Shown here: positions 51,405-60,397 of the stretch, in pieces
Layout: each line of letters starts with the position of its first letter
Position numbering within the stretch: position 1 is the stretch's first letter
Source: Candidatus Limivivens intestinipullorum
GTDB taxonomy: Bacteria > Bacillota > Clostridia > Lachnospirales > Lachnospiraceae
DNA length: 64,000 nucleotides
NCBI GenBank assembly: GCA_018711185.1
Contig: DVIQ01000033.1
Coordinates: 37,229-101,228 of the forward strand
Direction: 5' to 3'
Translations under genes and position numbers: made by a program
Notes under the pieces: generated by a model
What the model was told of the DNA's origin: nothing
The model's database searches: none
Seen by the model: the letters and a program-made list of their open reading frames with translations, nothing else

Positions 51405-53353
51405 CCTTCCCCCTGCGTTTTTTGATCTGCAACGGCTTTATGGCTCTGCTTCTTGGCGCTTTTCTGCTGTTAAAGAAGCTCTTTCGCAGACATATGACCA
51501 TTCATACGCAGTACGTCCTGTGGTGGGTCTTTCTCTTTGCCCTGGCGCTGCCCTTTCTGCCCTCCCGGCTGATTTTTCCGGAGTGGCTTTTGTCCTGGAC
51601 AGGGGAAGGCCTCCTGGACGGCAGCGTCCGGGTGCTGTCAGGCGCCGCGGCTTCCAAGGCCCGTGAATCAGCCCAGGCCCTTGGCATCACCGATTATGCC
51701 CTGGCAGAGGCGCCGGCCGTAAACCGCGGATTTTTCCTGGCGCTGTGGGGTATCTGGGGGGCCGGCATGACGGCCGCCGCGGGGTATCTTTTCCGCTCCG
51801 TCCGGCAAATCCGGCGGCTGCGCAGAAACGCCTTTTTGATCACCGCGGATACCGAACCGGAGCTCTATGCCTTATACGCCTCCTGCCTTGGAGAGCTTGG
51901 CATACGCAGGAAGATCCGGCTGTACGCCTCCTGTACCCTGGAAAGCCCGGTGTCCTACGGCATTTTTCTGCCCCGGATTCTTGTGCCGCAGGATCTGGAC
52001 ATCCAGCTCTCCCGTGAGGAAATCCGTTTTATCTTTCTCCATGAGCTCCAGCATTACCGCCACAGAGACGCCCTGTTAAACAGCCTTGCATGCCTTCTCC
52101 AGATTCTGTACTGGTTTAATCCGCTGATCTGGTACGCCTTTTCCCTTCTTCGCCGGGACCGGGAAATCGCCTGCGACCGGGCTGTTTTGCGGGCTGCCGG
52201 GCAGGAACAGCGGGCAAACTACGGCTATACCCTGGTCAAATATGCCCAGAAGCTTGGAAACGGCACCTTTCTCTCCCCTCTGTCGGGTATGAGCGCAGAG
52301 GGCAAAGCCCTGAAAAATCGGCTTTCGGAAATCGTAGACTACCGGCCGGATTCCCTCGTGCGCAAAATAAAAAGCGCCGGCCTTTTTCTTCTGGCCGCCG
52401 CCCTGGTATATGCCGCAAGTCCGATCCTTGGCGTTCGGGCCTCTGACGCATCTGCTTCACTGTCCGGCCTCGCCTGGGAAGAAGCCGGTCTTTCCGAACT
52501 CTTTGACGGCCGGACAGGCTCTTTTGTGCTGTACGATACCGCAAACAACAAATATGCTGTTTACAACCCCTCCCTGGGTACAAAACGGGTTTCCCCGGAC
52601 TCCACCTACAAAATATACAGCGCGCTCTTTGCCCTGGAATCCGGCGTCCTGGCCGCGGACGATTCGACCCTGGCCTGGGACGGCACCTCCCAGCCTTACG
52701 CCGCCTGGGAGCGGGATCAGACGCTGAAAAGCGCCATGGAAAATTCCGTAAACTGGTATTTTCAGGAGCTTGACGCCCGTATGGGCCTTTCCGCCCTGAC
52801 CGACGCCTTCTCGGAAATTTCCTACGGAAACGCGGATTTATCCGGCGGCATTTCCCAGTACTGGGCGGAATCCTCCCTGAAAATTTCTCCCCTGGAACAG
52901 ACGCAGCTTTTGGCGCAGCTTCTGGACAATGCCTGGGGCTGTGCCCCTAAGAATATCCAGGCCGTAAAGGATGCCCTGTATCTCGGTGAATTTCTGGGCG
53001 GTTCCCTGTACGGCAAAACCGGAACCGGAAGTACTGCCGGGCAGAATACCAACGGATGGTTTGTGGGATTTCTCGAAAAAGACGGAAACACCTGGACCTT
53101 TGCCGCGAACCTGCAGGCCGGCGGTTCCGATACGGCCCAGGCGGCAGCCACGGACGACGCTGCCCGCCGCGGCACTTCGGACGACGCAGCACGTACCGGC
53201 AGTTCTTCGGCCAGCGCGGCACGTACCGGCGGCTCTTCGGACAACGCCCGGATCAGCGGCTTTGCGGCGGCGCAGATCGCTTTGGAAGCGCTGGAAATTT
53301 ATAACAGTTCAGCCCAGGTCTGCGCACATGCTGCGCAGACCGTAAGAACGTGA
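51401..53353 (+). CDS. blaR1: BlaR1-type beta-lactam sensor-transducer
   Basis: 650 residues. The membrane part carries an M56 zinc peptidase with H-E-L-Q-H near 213-217 and D-R-E-I-A-C-D near 253. The extracellular class D penicillin-binding sensor has S-T-Y-K (about 400), S-V-N (about 448) and K-T-G (about 537). Beta-lactam acylation should activate the protease to inactivate BlaI. Odd points: near residue 585 a run of ~10-residue Ser/Gly/Ala-rich repeats interrupts the end of the sensor domain, and the last 12 residues (QVCAHAAQTVRT) come from a dispersed repeat that provides the stop. Confidence 0.94.
   Translation: MTFPLRFLICNGFMALLLGAFLLLKKLFRRHMTIHTQYVLWWVFLFALALPFLPSRLIFPEWLLSWTGEGLLDGSVRVLSGAAASKARESAQALGITDYALAEAPAVNRGFFLALWGIWGAGMTAAAGYLFRSVRQIRRLRRNAFLITADTEPELYALYASCLGELGIRRKIRLYASCTLESPVSYGIFLPRILVPQDLDIQLSREEIRFIFLHELQHYRHRDALLNSLACLLQILYWFNPLIWYAFSLLRRDREIACDRAVLRAAGQEQRANYGYTLVKYAQKLGNGTFLSPLSGMSAEGKALKNRLSEIVDYRPDSLVRKIKSAGLFLLAAALVYAASPILGVRASDASASLSGLAWEEAGLSELFDGRTGSFVLYDTANNKYAVYNPSLGTKRVSPDSTYKIYSALFALESGVLAADDSTLAWDGTSQPYAAWERDQTLKSAMENSVNWYFQELDARMGLSALTDAFSEISYGNADLSGGISQYWAESSLKISPLEQTQLLAQLLDNAWGCAPKNIQAVKDALYLGEFLGGSLYGKTGTGSTAGQNTNGWFVGFLEKDGNTWTFAANLQAGGSDTAQAAATDDAARRGTSDDAARTGSSSASAARTGGSSDNARISGFAAAQIALEALEIYNSSAQVCAHAAQTVRT
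53152..53250 (+). repeat. Tandem ~30-bp repeats inside blaR1
   Basis: Three imperfect units (53152-53178, 53179-53208, 53209-53238) plus a partial one, each starting GGACGACGC or close. They encode D-D-A-A-R-R-G-T-S / D-D-A-A-R-T-G-S-S-S / A-S-A-A-R-T-G-G-S-S. Expansion in this part of the gene looks recent. Confidence 0.8.
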
Positions 53354-53436
53354 TTCAGGAGTGCGAAAATCCCATCGCCGCAGGCGATTTCAAATGGATT
53401 TTCGCAGTTCCGGTTCAGCAAGGCTGAACCGGAAAT
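53304..53436 (+). repeat. Dispersed palindromic element, full-length reference copy
   Basis: In order: ATAACAGTTCAGCCCA, the GGTCTGCGCA/TGCGCAGACC hairpin, GTAAGAACGTGATTCAGG, AGTGCGAAAATCC, ATCGCC-GCA-GGCGAT, TTCAAATGGATTTTCGC, and the end hairpin GGTTCAGCA..GGCTGAACC. It lies between the convergent blaR1 and penicillin-binding-protein genes and covers the blaR1 stop codon. Confidence 0.9.
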
Positions 53437-56181
53437 TCAGCTTTCCAGTGCCTCCTGAAGGATTTCTCTGCCGCAGGATACCGCGTTTTCCGAGCTGTAT
53501 CCGTTGACAATTCTCACACAGACGGACACGCTGGGATCGTCCGCGGGGGCGTAGCCGATGAAAAGGCCGTGGTCTGGCCGGACGCGGCTTTCCTCCGCCG
53601 TTCCCGACTTCCCGGCCACCGGTGTCTCAAACCCTTCAAAAATTCCTGTATTCTGAGCGTAAAGCTCCATCCCCTCCTGCACGGTATCCCAGACCGCGTC
53701 CGGCAGTTCAATACGGCTTTCCAGCACCGGTTTGGCCGCCTCCTCTCCAATCCGTTCAATCAGCGACAGCCGGTAGCTGTTTCCTCTGTTTGCCAGGGTA
53801 TTCACATACCGTCCAAGCTGCACCGTAGAATAGTTGTTGGTTCCCTGCCCGATGGCGGAGGGAATCGCGTAGCTGTCCGTCACCTGCGGCGTGCTCTCCC
53901 CGATCTCCACACCGCTCTTTTTATCCAGATCAAACAACACGGCATACTCCTGGAGAAGCTTAAGGGCCGTCTCATCGGAAAAGGTGCCGTCTGACCCGGT
54001 TCCGAGCCGGTAAGCTGTCTCACAGAGATAATCATTGCAGGAATGCTGCAGCGCGCCCGCGGCCGAAGTAATCTGGCCGTGTCCTGCCCGGTTCCAGCAT
54101 TTTAATACCGGCTCCACCTTGTCAAACACGCCGTCGCACTGCACGGATGTGTAAGCGTCGATGGCCCCCTCGTTCAGCCCCGCGATCACCGTAATGGGCT
54201 TAAAGGTCGATCCGGGAGCCGAAAGCTGCATGGTCGCCCGGTTGTACAGCGGAGACGCCGCGTTATTGGAAAGGCGGTAATAATAGTCCTCATCCATCTC
54301 GTTGGCCAGGCGGCTGCTGTCGTAGGACGGATAGCTGACGCATGCCAGGACCTTTCCTGTCTTCGTGTCCGTAACCACCGCGGACCCGGAGCAGGGGTCC
54401 AGGGCCAGATCCGCCGGAGTGATTTCACGGGCCGCGATTTTTCCCCGCACCAGCTCAAACGCGGACAGCTCCCCATTTCTCCACCGCGCGAAGTCCTCAT
54501 CCTGCTCCAGAATCCCCTGGTCGTACAAAAGGGACATCGCCTCGTCCGGCGTAATCAAATCAGACAGAAGCATCTGCTGATACAGTATCTGGTCAAATTC
54601 TTCGCTCTCCTCCAAAGCTTCCAGCATACAGTCCGCCGCTTTCCCGTATGCCTCCCGGCTGCTCAAATATTCCGTTTCTCCCGCCAAAAGCTCCGTTTTC
54701 AGCCAGTCGTTGGCAATAACCTCCCGTATGTAATCCACAGCCGTATACGCCTCTTCCATGCCGGCGAAAAATTCCGCGGCTTCTTTGGCGCATTCCTCCC
54801 GGACAATCCCGTCCCCCTGTTCCAGAAGCAGCTCCTCGTACGCTTCCGCCCCGCTGTCTTCCCGGTTTCCGGCAAGCCATTCGGAAAGGCTTCCCAGCAC
54901 GCGCGTCCGCTCCCCGGCAATCCGCCTGGAAATCTCCTGTTCCAGTTCCGTGACGCCTCCCGCTTCTATGCGCCGGACATCCAAAAGCCCGTTTGTAAAA
55001 AACGCGCTGTAGACATCATATACGGGAATCCGGATCTCCGTGGTATTGCTTACGGCCGTCTTGTCAAAGGTCTTTGCGTTAATCAGATTTTCCGTCAGAA
55101 TATCCGCGATCTTCTGTTCCAGAATGTTGTAAACCGCTGTCTGCAGCCCGGCGTCAATGCTCAGGTAAATGTCGCTTCCCGCTTCCGCCTCCGCGGTCGT
55201 CTCCTCCTCCGAGAGCAGCCTTCCCATATTATCCACGTAGACCGTCTTAGAGCCGTTTTTTCCCTGGAGAACCGCGTCCATAGACTGTTCTAATCCGCTT
55301 TTCCCCACCACTGAGTCCGCGGTATAGCCTTCCTCCTCCATGCCTTCCAGCTCCTGGGCGGAAATCTTCCCCGTATAGCCCAGGATCGAGCCGAATGCCT
55401 CGCCTCCATAGTAGACCCGTTCCGTGTCCTCCCCCACATCCGCTCCCGCAAGCTCCTCCTGATACTCCAGAACCGCGGCCACGGTGGCCTCGGAGGCCCC
55501 GGCGCATATGGTCACCGGAAGGTAGCGCTGATACCCCACAAGGGACAGCCCGTACCGGATTCCAAGAATCTGCAGCTCCTCTTTTGGGGAAAAACGCTCC
55601 GGCAGGCCGTACTGCGCCTTTTCCCGATCCGTATAAGCGGTTCCTCCCTGGGAATACAGGCAAAAACGGTCTTCTCCGGCCAGATACGCAAGAATTTCCC
55701 CGGCGCCGGCGTTTCGCTCCTCCTCCGTCATATCCTCAATATACGCCCTTCCAAATATATCGGCCCGAAAGCGGTCCAGGCTGGTCCCTTCCACGGTAAA
55801 AGCCGGCTCCCCATTTTCGTCAAGCTCGATTTCCAGGAAATCTTCCACCGTATCCCCGTTCTTCTCAATCAGCCTGATCAGGCGGTACAGCCTTCCGTTC
55901 AGCGCAAGCTGCCGCTCCCGCTCCGTCTCGTAGGTCTGATTGTCCGCGAAGGTAATGGTGGAAATCCTCCGGTTCCCCGCCAGAAGCATCCCGTTCCGGT
56001 CGTAAATATTCCCCCTTACTCCCTTTACGGTAAGCTCTCTTTTCACTTTTAAAAGAAAATTTTGCGCGTATTCGGATCCATTTACGATCTGCAGCACAAA
56101 CAGCCTCCCAAGCAGGACTGCCGTCAGCGCCACAAACAGCGCCGCCAGAATCCTACTTCTTGGTATTTCTCTTTTTTTCAT
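53437..56181 (-). CDS. Large class B penicillin-binding protein (transpeptidase)
   Basis: 914 residues, well above the usual 600-750. One N-terminal membrane helix (about 12-30), a PBP-dimer domain, a helical acidic region around 350-620 that looks inserted, and a C-terminal transpeptidase with S-T-F-K (near 656), S-C-N (near 714) and K-S-G-T (near 858). It cross-links peptidoglycan outside the membrane. Two BlaI-type dyads in its promoter and leader place it under the neighbouring BlaI/BlaR1 pair, so it may be an inducible, low-affinity enzyme like MecA (inference). AGGAG precedes ATG 56181. Confidence 0.93.
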   Translation of the reverse strand: MKKREIPRSRILAALFVALTAVLLGRLFVLQIVNGSEYAQNFLLKVKRELTVKGVRGNIYDRNGMLLAGNRRISTITFADNQTYETERERQLALNGRLYRLIRLIEKNGDTVEDFLEIELDENGEPAFTVEGTSLDRFRADIFGRAYIEDMTEEERNAGAGEILAYLAGEDRFCLYSQGGTAYTDREKAQYGLPERFSPKEELQILGIRYGLSLVGYQRYLPVTICAGASEATVAAVLEYQEELAGADVGEDTERVYYGGEAFGSILGYTGKISAQELEGMEEEGYTADSVVGKSGLEQSMDAVLQGKNGSKTVYVDNMGRLLSEEETTAEAEAGSDIYLSIDAGLQTAVYNILEQKIADILTENLINAKTFDKTAVSNTTEIRIPVYDVYSAFFTNGLLDVRRIEAGGVTELEQEISRRIAGERTRVLGSLSEWLAGNREDSGAEAYEELLLEQGDGIVREECAKEAAEFFAGMEEAYTAVDYIREVIANDWLKTELLAGETEYLSSREAYGKAADCMLEALEESEEFDQILYQQMLLSDLITPDEAMSLLYDQGILEQDEDFARWRNGELSAFELVRGKIAAREITPADLALDPCSGSAVVTDTKTGKVLACVSYPSYDSSRLANEMDEDYYYRLSNNAASPLYNRATMQLSAPGSTFKPITVIAGLNEGAIDAYTSVQCDGVFDKVEPVLKCWNRAGHGQITSAAGALQHSCNDYLCETAYRLGTGSDGTFSDETALKLLQEYAVLFDLDKKSGVEIGESTPQVTDSYAIPSAIGQGTNNYSTVQLGRYVNTLANRGNSYRLSLIERIGEEAAKPVLESRIELPDAVWDTVQEGMELYAQNTGIFEGFETPVAGKSGTAEESRVRPDHGLFIGYAPADDPSVSVCVRIVNGYSSENAVSCGREILQEALES

Positions 56182-56206
56182 TGCAATTCTCCTGCATCCT
56201 CCTCAA

Positions 56207-56232
56207 ATATATCTTACGTATGTAAGATATAT
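56207..56232. promoter_or_regulatory. BlaI-type operator in the PBP leader
   Basis: Perfect 11-bp inverted repeat ATATATCTTAC-GTAT-GTAAGATATAT, whose core TACGTATGTA differs by one base from TACATATGTA. It lies 25 bases before the PBP start. Confidence 0.7.
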
Positions 56233-56314
56233 CTGTAAAAAAATTTCTCCTCTGGCTGTCCAAGCCTTCCGGAGAAACACAGTCCAAAAGGACGAAAGTT
56301 TCCTTTCGCCCTAT

Positions 56315-56343
56315 ATACTACACTTGTAAGATATATTTGTCAA
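56315..56343 (-). promoter_or_regulatory. PBP gene promoter with BlaI-type operator in the spacer
   Basis: TTGACA (56338-56343) and TAGTAT (56315-56320), 17-bp spacing on the minus strand. TACACTTGTAAG (56319-56330) fills the spacer and matches the other two dyads at TAC-nnn-TGTAAG. A repressor bound here would block RNA polymerase. Confidence 0.7.
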
Positions 56344-56349
56344 CCCATA

Positions 56350-56432
56350 ATATCATGAGTGCAAAATCCCATCGCCGCAGGCGGTTTTAAATGGATTTTG
56401 CATGTAACGGTTCAGCAGGGCTGAACGGTTAC
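56350..56432 (+). repeat. Dispersed palindromic element, right half
   Basis: ATGAGTGCAAAATCCC, ATCGCC-GCA-GGCGGT, TTTAAATGGATTTTGCATGTAAC and end hairpin GGTTCAGCA-GGGCTGAACGGTTAC. It abuts the PBP promoter on one side and the stop codon of the AAA/nuclease gene on the other. Confidence 0.85.
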
Positions 56433-58130
56433 TTACTGCCCTTTCTGAACTCTGCACCGTTTGCGGAAGCAGGCGATTCCGTATCGGATAATCGTTTCCA
56501 TCCCATCCAGCTCCAACGTCTCCGTATATCCTCGCTTCTCAATCTGCGTCAGCGCCTCCCTGCAGGCGCCCGCAAAATCTCCCCGCTCCGCGTATTTTAA
56601 TTCGATCACTACTCCAACGCCCTGTTCCGGCACCTCGATCAGAATATCACTGTATCCGTCCCCCGATTCCTCATTCGAAAAAACAGACCAGGTTCCTTCC
56701 ATGGATTTCAGCAGGCCCAGCAAAAAGCCGTGATAAAAATTTTCCTTCTTTGCCTTTCTGACGCTGTTATCCCGAATGCTGATGGAAGAACGCAGATATA
56801 CATTCAGTTCCTTTTCCACCTTCTCCGCGTCCCCTTCGAGAAGCGCCGTACAGAAAGTCCGCAGTCTTACGGAATCCCCGACTGCGGTTTCCTCAAACCA
56901 GGCCCGAATCTGCGTCTCGAAAAGCCAGCGGATTTCCAGATTCGGAATCATCAGCCGCCAACGATTGTCCGGCAACCTGCCGCACTGAGTCAAATATCCG
57001 GTCATAAACAAAACGCTCCAGATATTCTCGATACTGCTGTCCAGGTCTTTATAGGTCAGCTCCTGCCGGATCGTTTTTGTAATCGCTTCACCCGCGATCA
57101 GCTTCTCAATTTCGTTCCGTGTCTGCCGGTCCGCTTTCTGAAGGAGCCGCCTAACAATCCGGTTATCACTGGTGTTTCCCCAATAAGGTTCCGGCTGAAT
57201 GGATGGGTCATCTTTGGCCGAATCGCAGTAATTGATAACATCCCACGGACAATATACATCCTTCTTTCCGAAATGATACCCGTCATACCACTCCTTTACC
57301 GTCCCAAAGCAGTCCCCGATTCCATAATCTGCCAGCATTTTGCGCACCTGGGCGTCAGTAAACCCAAAATACTCGTCAAAACGGGACTCCGTGACAGAGA
57401 GAACCTTCGGGTTGTTCAGCCCGGTAAAAATGCTCTCCTTGGAAATTCTCAGGCATCCTGTCAAAACCGCGAACTGCAGACTGTCGTTTCCCTTCAGGGC
57501 CTGCTGAAACAGATTGCGTATTACAAGAGCCATTTCATCATAATATCCATATTGCTCCGCTTTATCCAGGGGCACGTCATACTCATCGATCAGAAGAATC
57601 ACCTTACGCCCGTAATGCCGCTCCAAAAGCCCGCCAAGCGTCCACAGGCTGTTTGTCAGAACCTCTTCTGACATCCGGAAATGTCCCTCTGTGTCAAGAT
57701 TAATCAACGCCTGATACTGCCGCTTCTCTGTTTCATTCAGCAGGCTGCTTTCCAGCAAAAAGGAAAACCGCAGAGCCTCATTCCCAATAAGAGACTTCAG
57801 CATTCCGAGAGCCGCGGAAAAGCTCTGTGCGCCTACCCCTTTCAGGCTTACGAAAATGACCGGGAACTTCCCCATATAGTCCTCGCAGAGTGTAGTCTCC
57901 TTCATAATTTCCAGACTCTGAAAAAGCGACCGGTCGCATCCGATTTCGAAAAACGTTTTCAGCATACTCATATTCAGCGATTTGCCAAACCTCCTGGGGC
58001 GTGTAAAAAGATTCACTTCTCCCCAGTTATACAGCAAATCGCGAATCAGACCAGTCTTATCCACATAATAAAAATCCTCCCGTCTGAGCTTTTCAAAGCT
58101 TTCGATTCCCACCGGAAGTTTCTTCCTCAT
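56433..58130 (-). CDS. AAA-ATPase-like protein with C-terminal PD-(D/E)XK domain
   Basis: 565 residues. The N-terminal AAA-like region begins L-P-V-G-I-E-S-F-E-K-L-R-R-E-D-F-Y-Y-V-D-K-T and has the P-loop variant R-P-R-R-F-G-K-S-L and Walker B V-I-L-L-I-D-E-Y-D. A helical middle leads to a PD-(D/E)XK nuclease-like end, G-Y-S-D-I-L-I-E..V-V-I-E-L-K-Y-A. This DUF1703-type family is multicopy in gut Clostridia and Bacteroidetes and has no proven function. ATG 58130 (M-R-K-K-L-P-V-G) is the family start. Confidence 0.9.
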   Translation of the reverse strand: MRKKLPVGIESFEKLRREDFYYVDKTGLIRDLLYNWGEVNLFTRPRRFGKSLNMSMLKTFFEIGCDRSLFQSLEIMKETTLCEDYMGKFPVIFVSLKGVGAQSFSAALGMLKSLIGNEALRFSFLLESSLLNETEKRQYQALINLDTEGHFRMSEEVLTNSLWTLGGLLERHYGRKVILLIDEYDVPLDKAEQYGYYDEMALVIRNLFQQALKGNDSLQFAVLTGCLRISKESIFTGLNNPKVLSVTESRFDEYFGFTDAQVRKMLADYGIGDCFGTVKEWYDGYHFGKKDVYCPWDVINYCDSAKDDPSIQPEPYWGNTSDNRIVRRLLQKADRQTRNEIEKLIAGEAITKTIRQELTYKDLDSSIENIWSVLFMTGYLTQCGRLPDNRWRLMIPNLEIRWLFETQIRAWFEETAVGDSVRLRTFCTALLEGDAEKVEKELNVYLRSSISIRDNSVRKAKKENFYHGFLLGLLKSMEGTWSVFSNEESGDGYSDILIEVPEQGVGVVIELKYAERGDFAGACREALTQIEKRGYTETLELDGMETIIRYGIACFRKRCRVQKGQ

Positions 58131-58209
58131 AATCCGCTCACCCCTTCCGCCGGAAGGCATCCGGCTTTTCCTGCCTGTTACCCCAGTCTATCATGAATCC
58201 GGAAGGAAT

Positions 58210-59418
58210 TCAACGCTGTCTCCTGCACCATCCCCAGAAAGCCGCCGGCACGCAGCACAGGCCGATCAGGAAGGGCACCGCCAGCAGCATCCAGGGCGAC
58301 CAGATGATCTGCCCGAACACATGGTAGACCTCCGTGCGAAAGATATCCAGAGAGTTTCCAACCATGGGCAGCAGCTCCAAAAGCTTCTGTCCCCAGAGAG
58401 GAAGGTACTGGGAAACGGCCATCGGCACATACAGAACCCCAAGAGACAGCACCAGAACCGCGAACGTGCTTTTTGCCAGGGAAGAGATCAGCAGGGTCAC
58501 CGCCGTGAATCCAAGCCCTCCGATCAGGAGAAATACATACTCATAGATCTCCGCCTGAAGCATATTCCAGGGGACCGCGGCCAAAAGCTTTATAAACTGA
58601 ACCGGCATGTCCCAGCCTTCGGTTCCCAGGAAAATCACCTGGCAGAGAACGCTTCCCGCCGCCGTCACTCCAACCATTTCCAGGCAGAAAGCCAGTGCTG
58701 CCAAAACCTTCGCCGCGGCTGTCCGCCGTCTCCCATGCTTCGTAACGCTGATTACCGGACGCATTCCCCGGTGCCATTCTCCCGCGAAAACCGGCGCCGC
58801 CGCCACAGCCAGCAAAAGCCCCAGCACCATACGCATACTTTCGATGGCGTTTCCCACCAGAAAGGACCAGCCTCCCGTCCACCGGTAGGGAAAATTCGTC
58901 CCCACCTCTGCGTTCATTTCCAGAAAAAACGCCTTTTCCTCCCCTTCCTGTCCGTTTGCCTCAAGAAATTCTTCCAGTTTCTCCTGCCGTCTCTCATAAA
59001 AGCCTGTAAGCTGCTCCGGATTTACGTAATAAATCATCGGCAGGGGATTGTCGGCCTCTTCCAGCTCCGGCCACAGGGTCCGAATCCAGGTGTTCAAAAC
59101 AGACCATTCCGTGGGTTCCCGCAGCGCAGCGTCCTCCGAAAGCAGCCGTTTCTGGCAGTCTGCCGCCATTTCCTGAAAGGTCTCATCCGTAATGGTATCC
59201 CACTGGGAAGCGTATTCCTGCTTCCTCCGAATGTTTTCGTACCCGTCGAAATGGTTTTCAAACGAGCTGGAATAGCTGTCCCACTGGCTCCCGAAAGAAA
59301 ACCACTGGTACGACAGCACGCCCCCGAAAACCAGTGTAAAAAGAAGGTATACCAGCACGCCGATCTGCGTGCTCCGCCTGCTCCACAGCTTTCTGTGCTC
59401 CGCTTTTATCAGTTCCAT
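58210..59418 (-). CDS. ABC-2 type exporter permease
   Basis: 402 residues: one N-terminal membrane helix (about 18-38), an extracellular domain of ~150 residues, then five to six helices, the ABC-2 layout of antibiotic or bacitracin-type exporters. It overlaps the ATPase gene by ten bases. Last gene of the sigma-factor operon. Confidence 0.88.
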   Translation of the reverse strand: MELIKAEHRKLWSRRSTQIGVLVYLLFTLVFGGVLSYQWFSFGSQWDSYSSSFENHFDGYENIRRKQEYASQWDTITDETFQEMAADCQKRLLSEDAALREPTEWSVLNTWIRTLWPELEEADNPLPMIYYVNPEQLTGFYERRQEKLEEFLEANGQEGEEKAFFLEMNAEVGTNFPYRWTGGWSFLVGNAIESMRMVLGLLLAVAAAPVFAGEWHRGMRPVISVTKHGRRRTAAAKVLAALAFCLEMVGVTAAGSVLCQVIFLGTEGWDMPVQFIKLLAAVPWNMLQAEIYEYVFLLIGGLGFTAVTLLISSLAKSTFAVLVLSLGVLYVPMAVSQYLPLWGQKLLELLPMVGNSLDIFRTEVYHVFGQIIWSPWMLLAVPFLIGLCCVPAAFWGWCRRQR

Positions 59419-60353
59419 CTGTTTCTCCTCCTGTCGTCAGATAGCCGCGGCGCTCCGGCCGCGCCGTGTTTCCCGTCAAGCGGCGTCCGTTCCTCTTCCG
59501 GGAAGCAGAGCAAATACAAGTCCTCCAGCGTCGCCCTGCAGGGAACCGCCTCCGGACACGGCCGCCTCTCTGCCACAATCCGCAGCACGGTCTCCTCCCC
59601 TTCTCTGTGCAGGTTCGCCACCGAAGCCTTTTCTTCCCAAAACGCGGCCTCTTTGGGACCGGTCCGAAGCTCCCAGACCTTTCCCTCCGCCTGGCGGGTC
59701 AGTTCTTCCACTGTTCCCTGGTGCAGAAACCGCCCCTTTTTCATCAGAAACACCTTGTCCGCCGCCACCTCAATATCCGATACGATATGCGTGGACAGCA
59801 GCACAATCCTTTCCCTGGCGTAATCGGCCAGAAGGTTGCGGAACCGTATCCGCTCCTTTGGGTCAAGGCCCGCCGTAGGCTCGTCCAGCACCAGAATTTT
59901 CGGGTTATTCAGCAAAGCCTGGGCAATTCCCAGCCGCTGGCGCATGCCTCCGGAAAAGGCGCGGATTTTCTTCCTCCCCGCCCCCGCAAGGCCCGTCATC
60001 TCCAGCAGGCTTTTGCACCGCTTCTTCGCCATTTCCCGCGGAATCCCCTTCAAAGCCGCGATATACATGAGAAAATCCCAGGCCCGGTAATCCGGGTAAT
60101 AGCCGAAATCCTGAGGCAGATACCCCAAAATGTCCCGGTAATCCATCCCCATGTCCAAAATATTCTTTCCGTCGCAGAAAACCTCTCCGGCCGTGGGCGT
60201 CAGGATGCCGCAGAGCATCCGCATAAGCGTCGTCTTTCCGGCCCCGTTGGCCCCCAAAAGCCCGTATACTCCCGGAGTGAGGACAGCGCTGATACCGTCC
60301 ACGGCAATCCGTGCCCCGTACTGCTTTGTCAGCCGGTCAATCGTCAGTTCCAT
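59409..60353 (-). CDS. ABC exporter ATPase
   Basis: 314 residues. Walker A G-A-N-G-A-G-K-T-T, signature S-G-G-M-R-Q-R, Walker B I-L-V-L-D-E-P-T-A-G. The C-terminal ~90 residues resemble the extension of BcrA/DrrA-like ATPases. It forms an ABC-2 exporter with the overlapping permease gene. Confidence 0.95.
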   Translation of the reverse strand: MELTIDRLTKQYGARIAVDGISAVLTPGVYGLLGANGAGKTTLMRMLCGILTPTAGEVFCDGKNILDMGMDYRDILGYLPQDFGYYPDYRAWDFLMYIAALKGIPREMAKKRCKSLLEMTGLAGAGRKKIRAFSGGMRQRLGIAQALLNNPKILVLDEPTAGLDPKERIRFRNLLADYARERIVLLSTHIVSDIEVAADKVFLMKKGRFLHQGTVEELTRQAEGKVWELRTGPKEAAFWEEKASVANLHREGEETVLRIVAERRPCPEAVPCRATLEDLYLLCFPEEERTPLDGKHGAAGAPRLSDDRRRNRWN

Positions 60354-60397
60354 AGCTGTTCCTTCCTTTCTTCCATTTTCTTACCAGTCCGATCCGC

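Noticed and set aside
53304..53436. Repeat copies considered as insertion sequences
   Set aside because: At about 130 bp with no reading frame for a transposase they cannot be autonomous; they are kept as non-autonomous palindromic elements.
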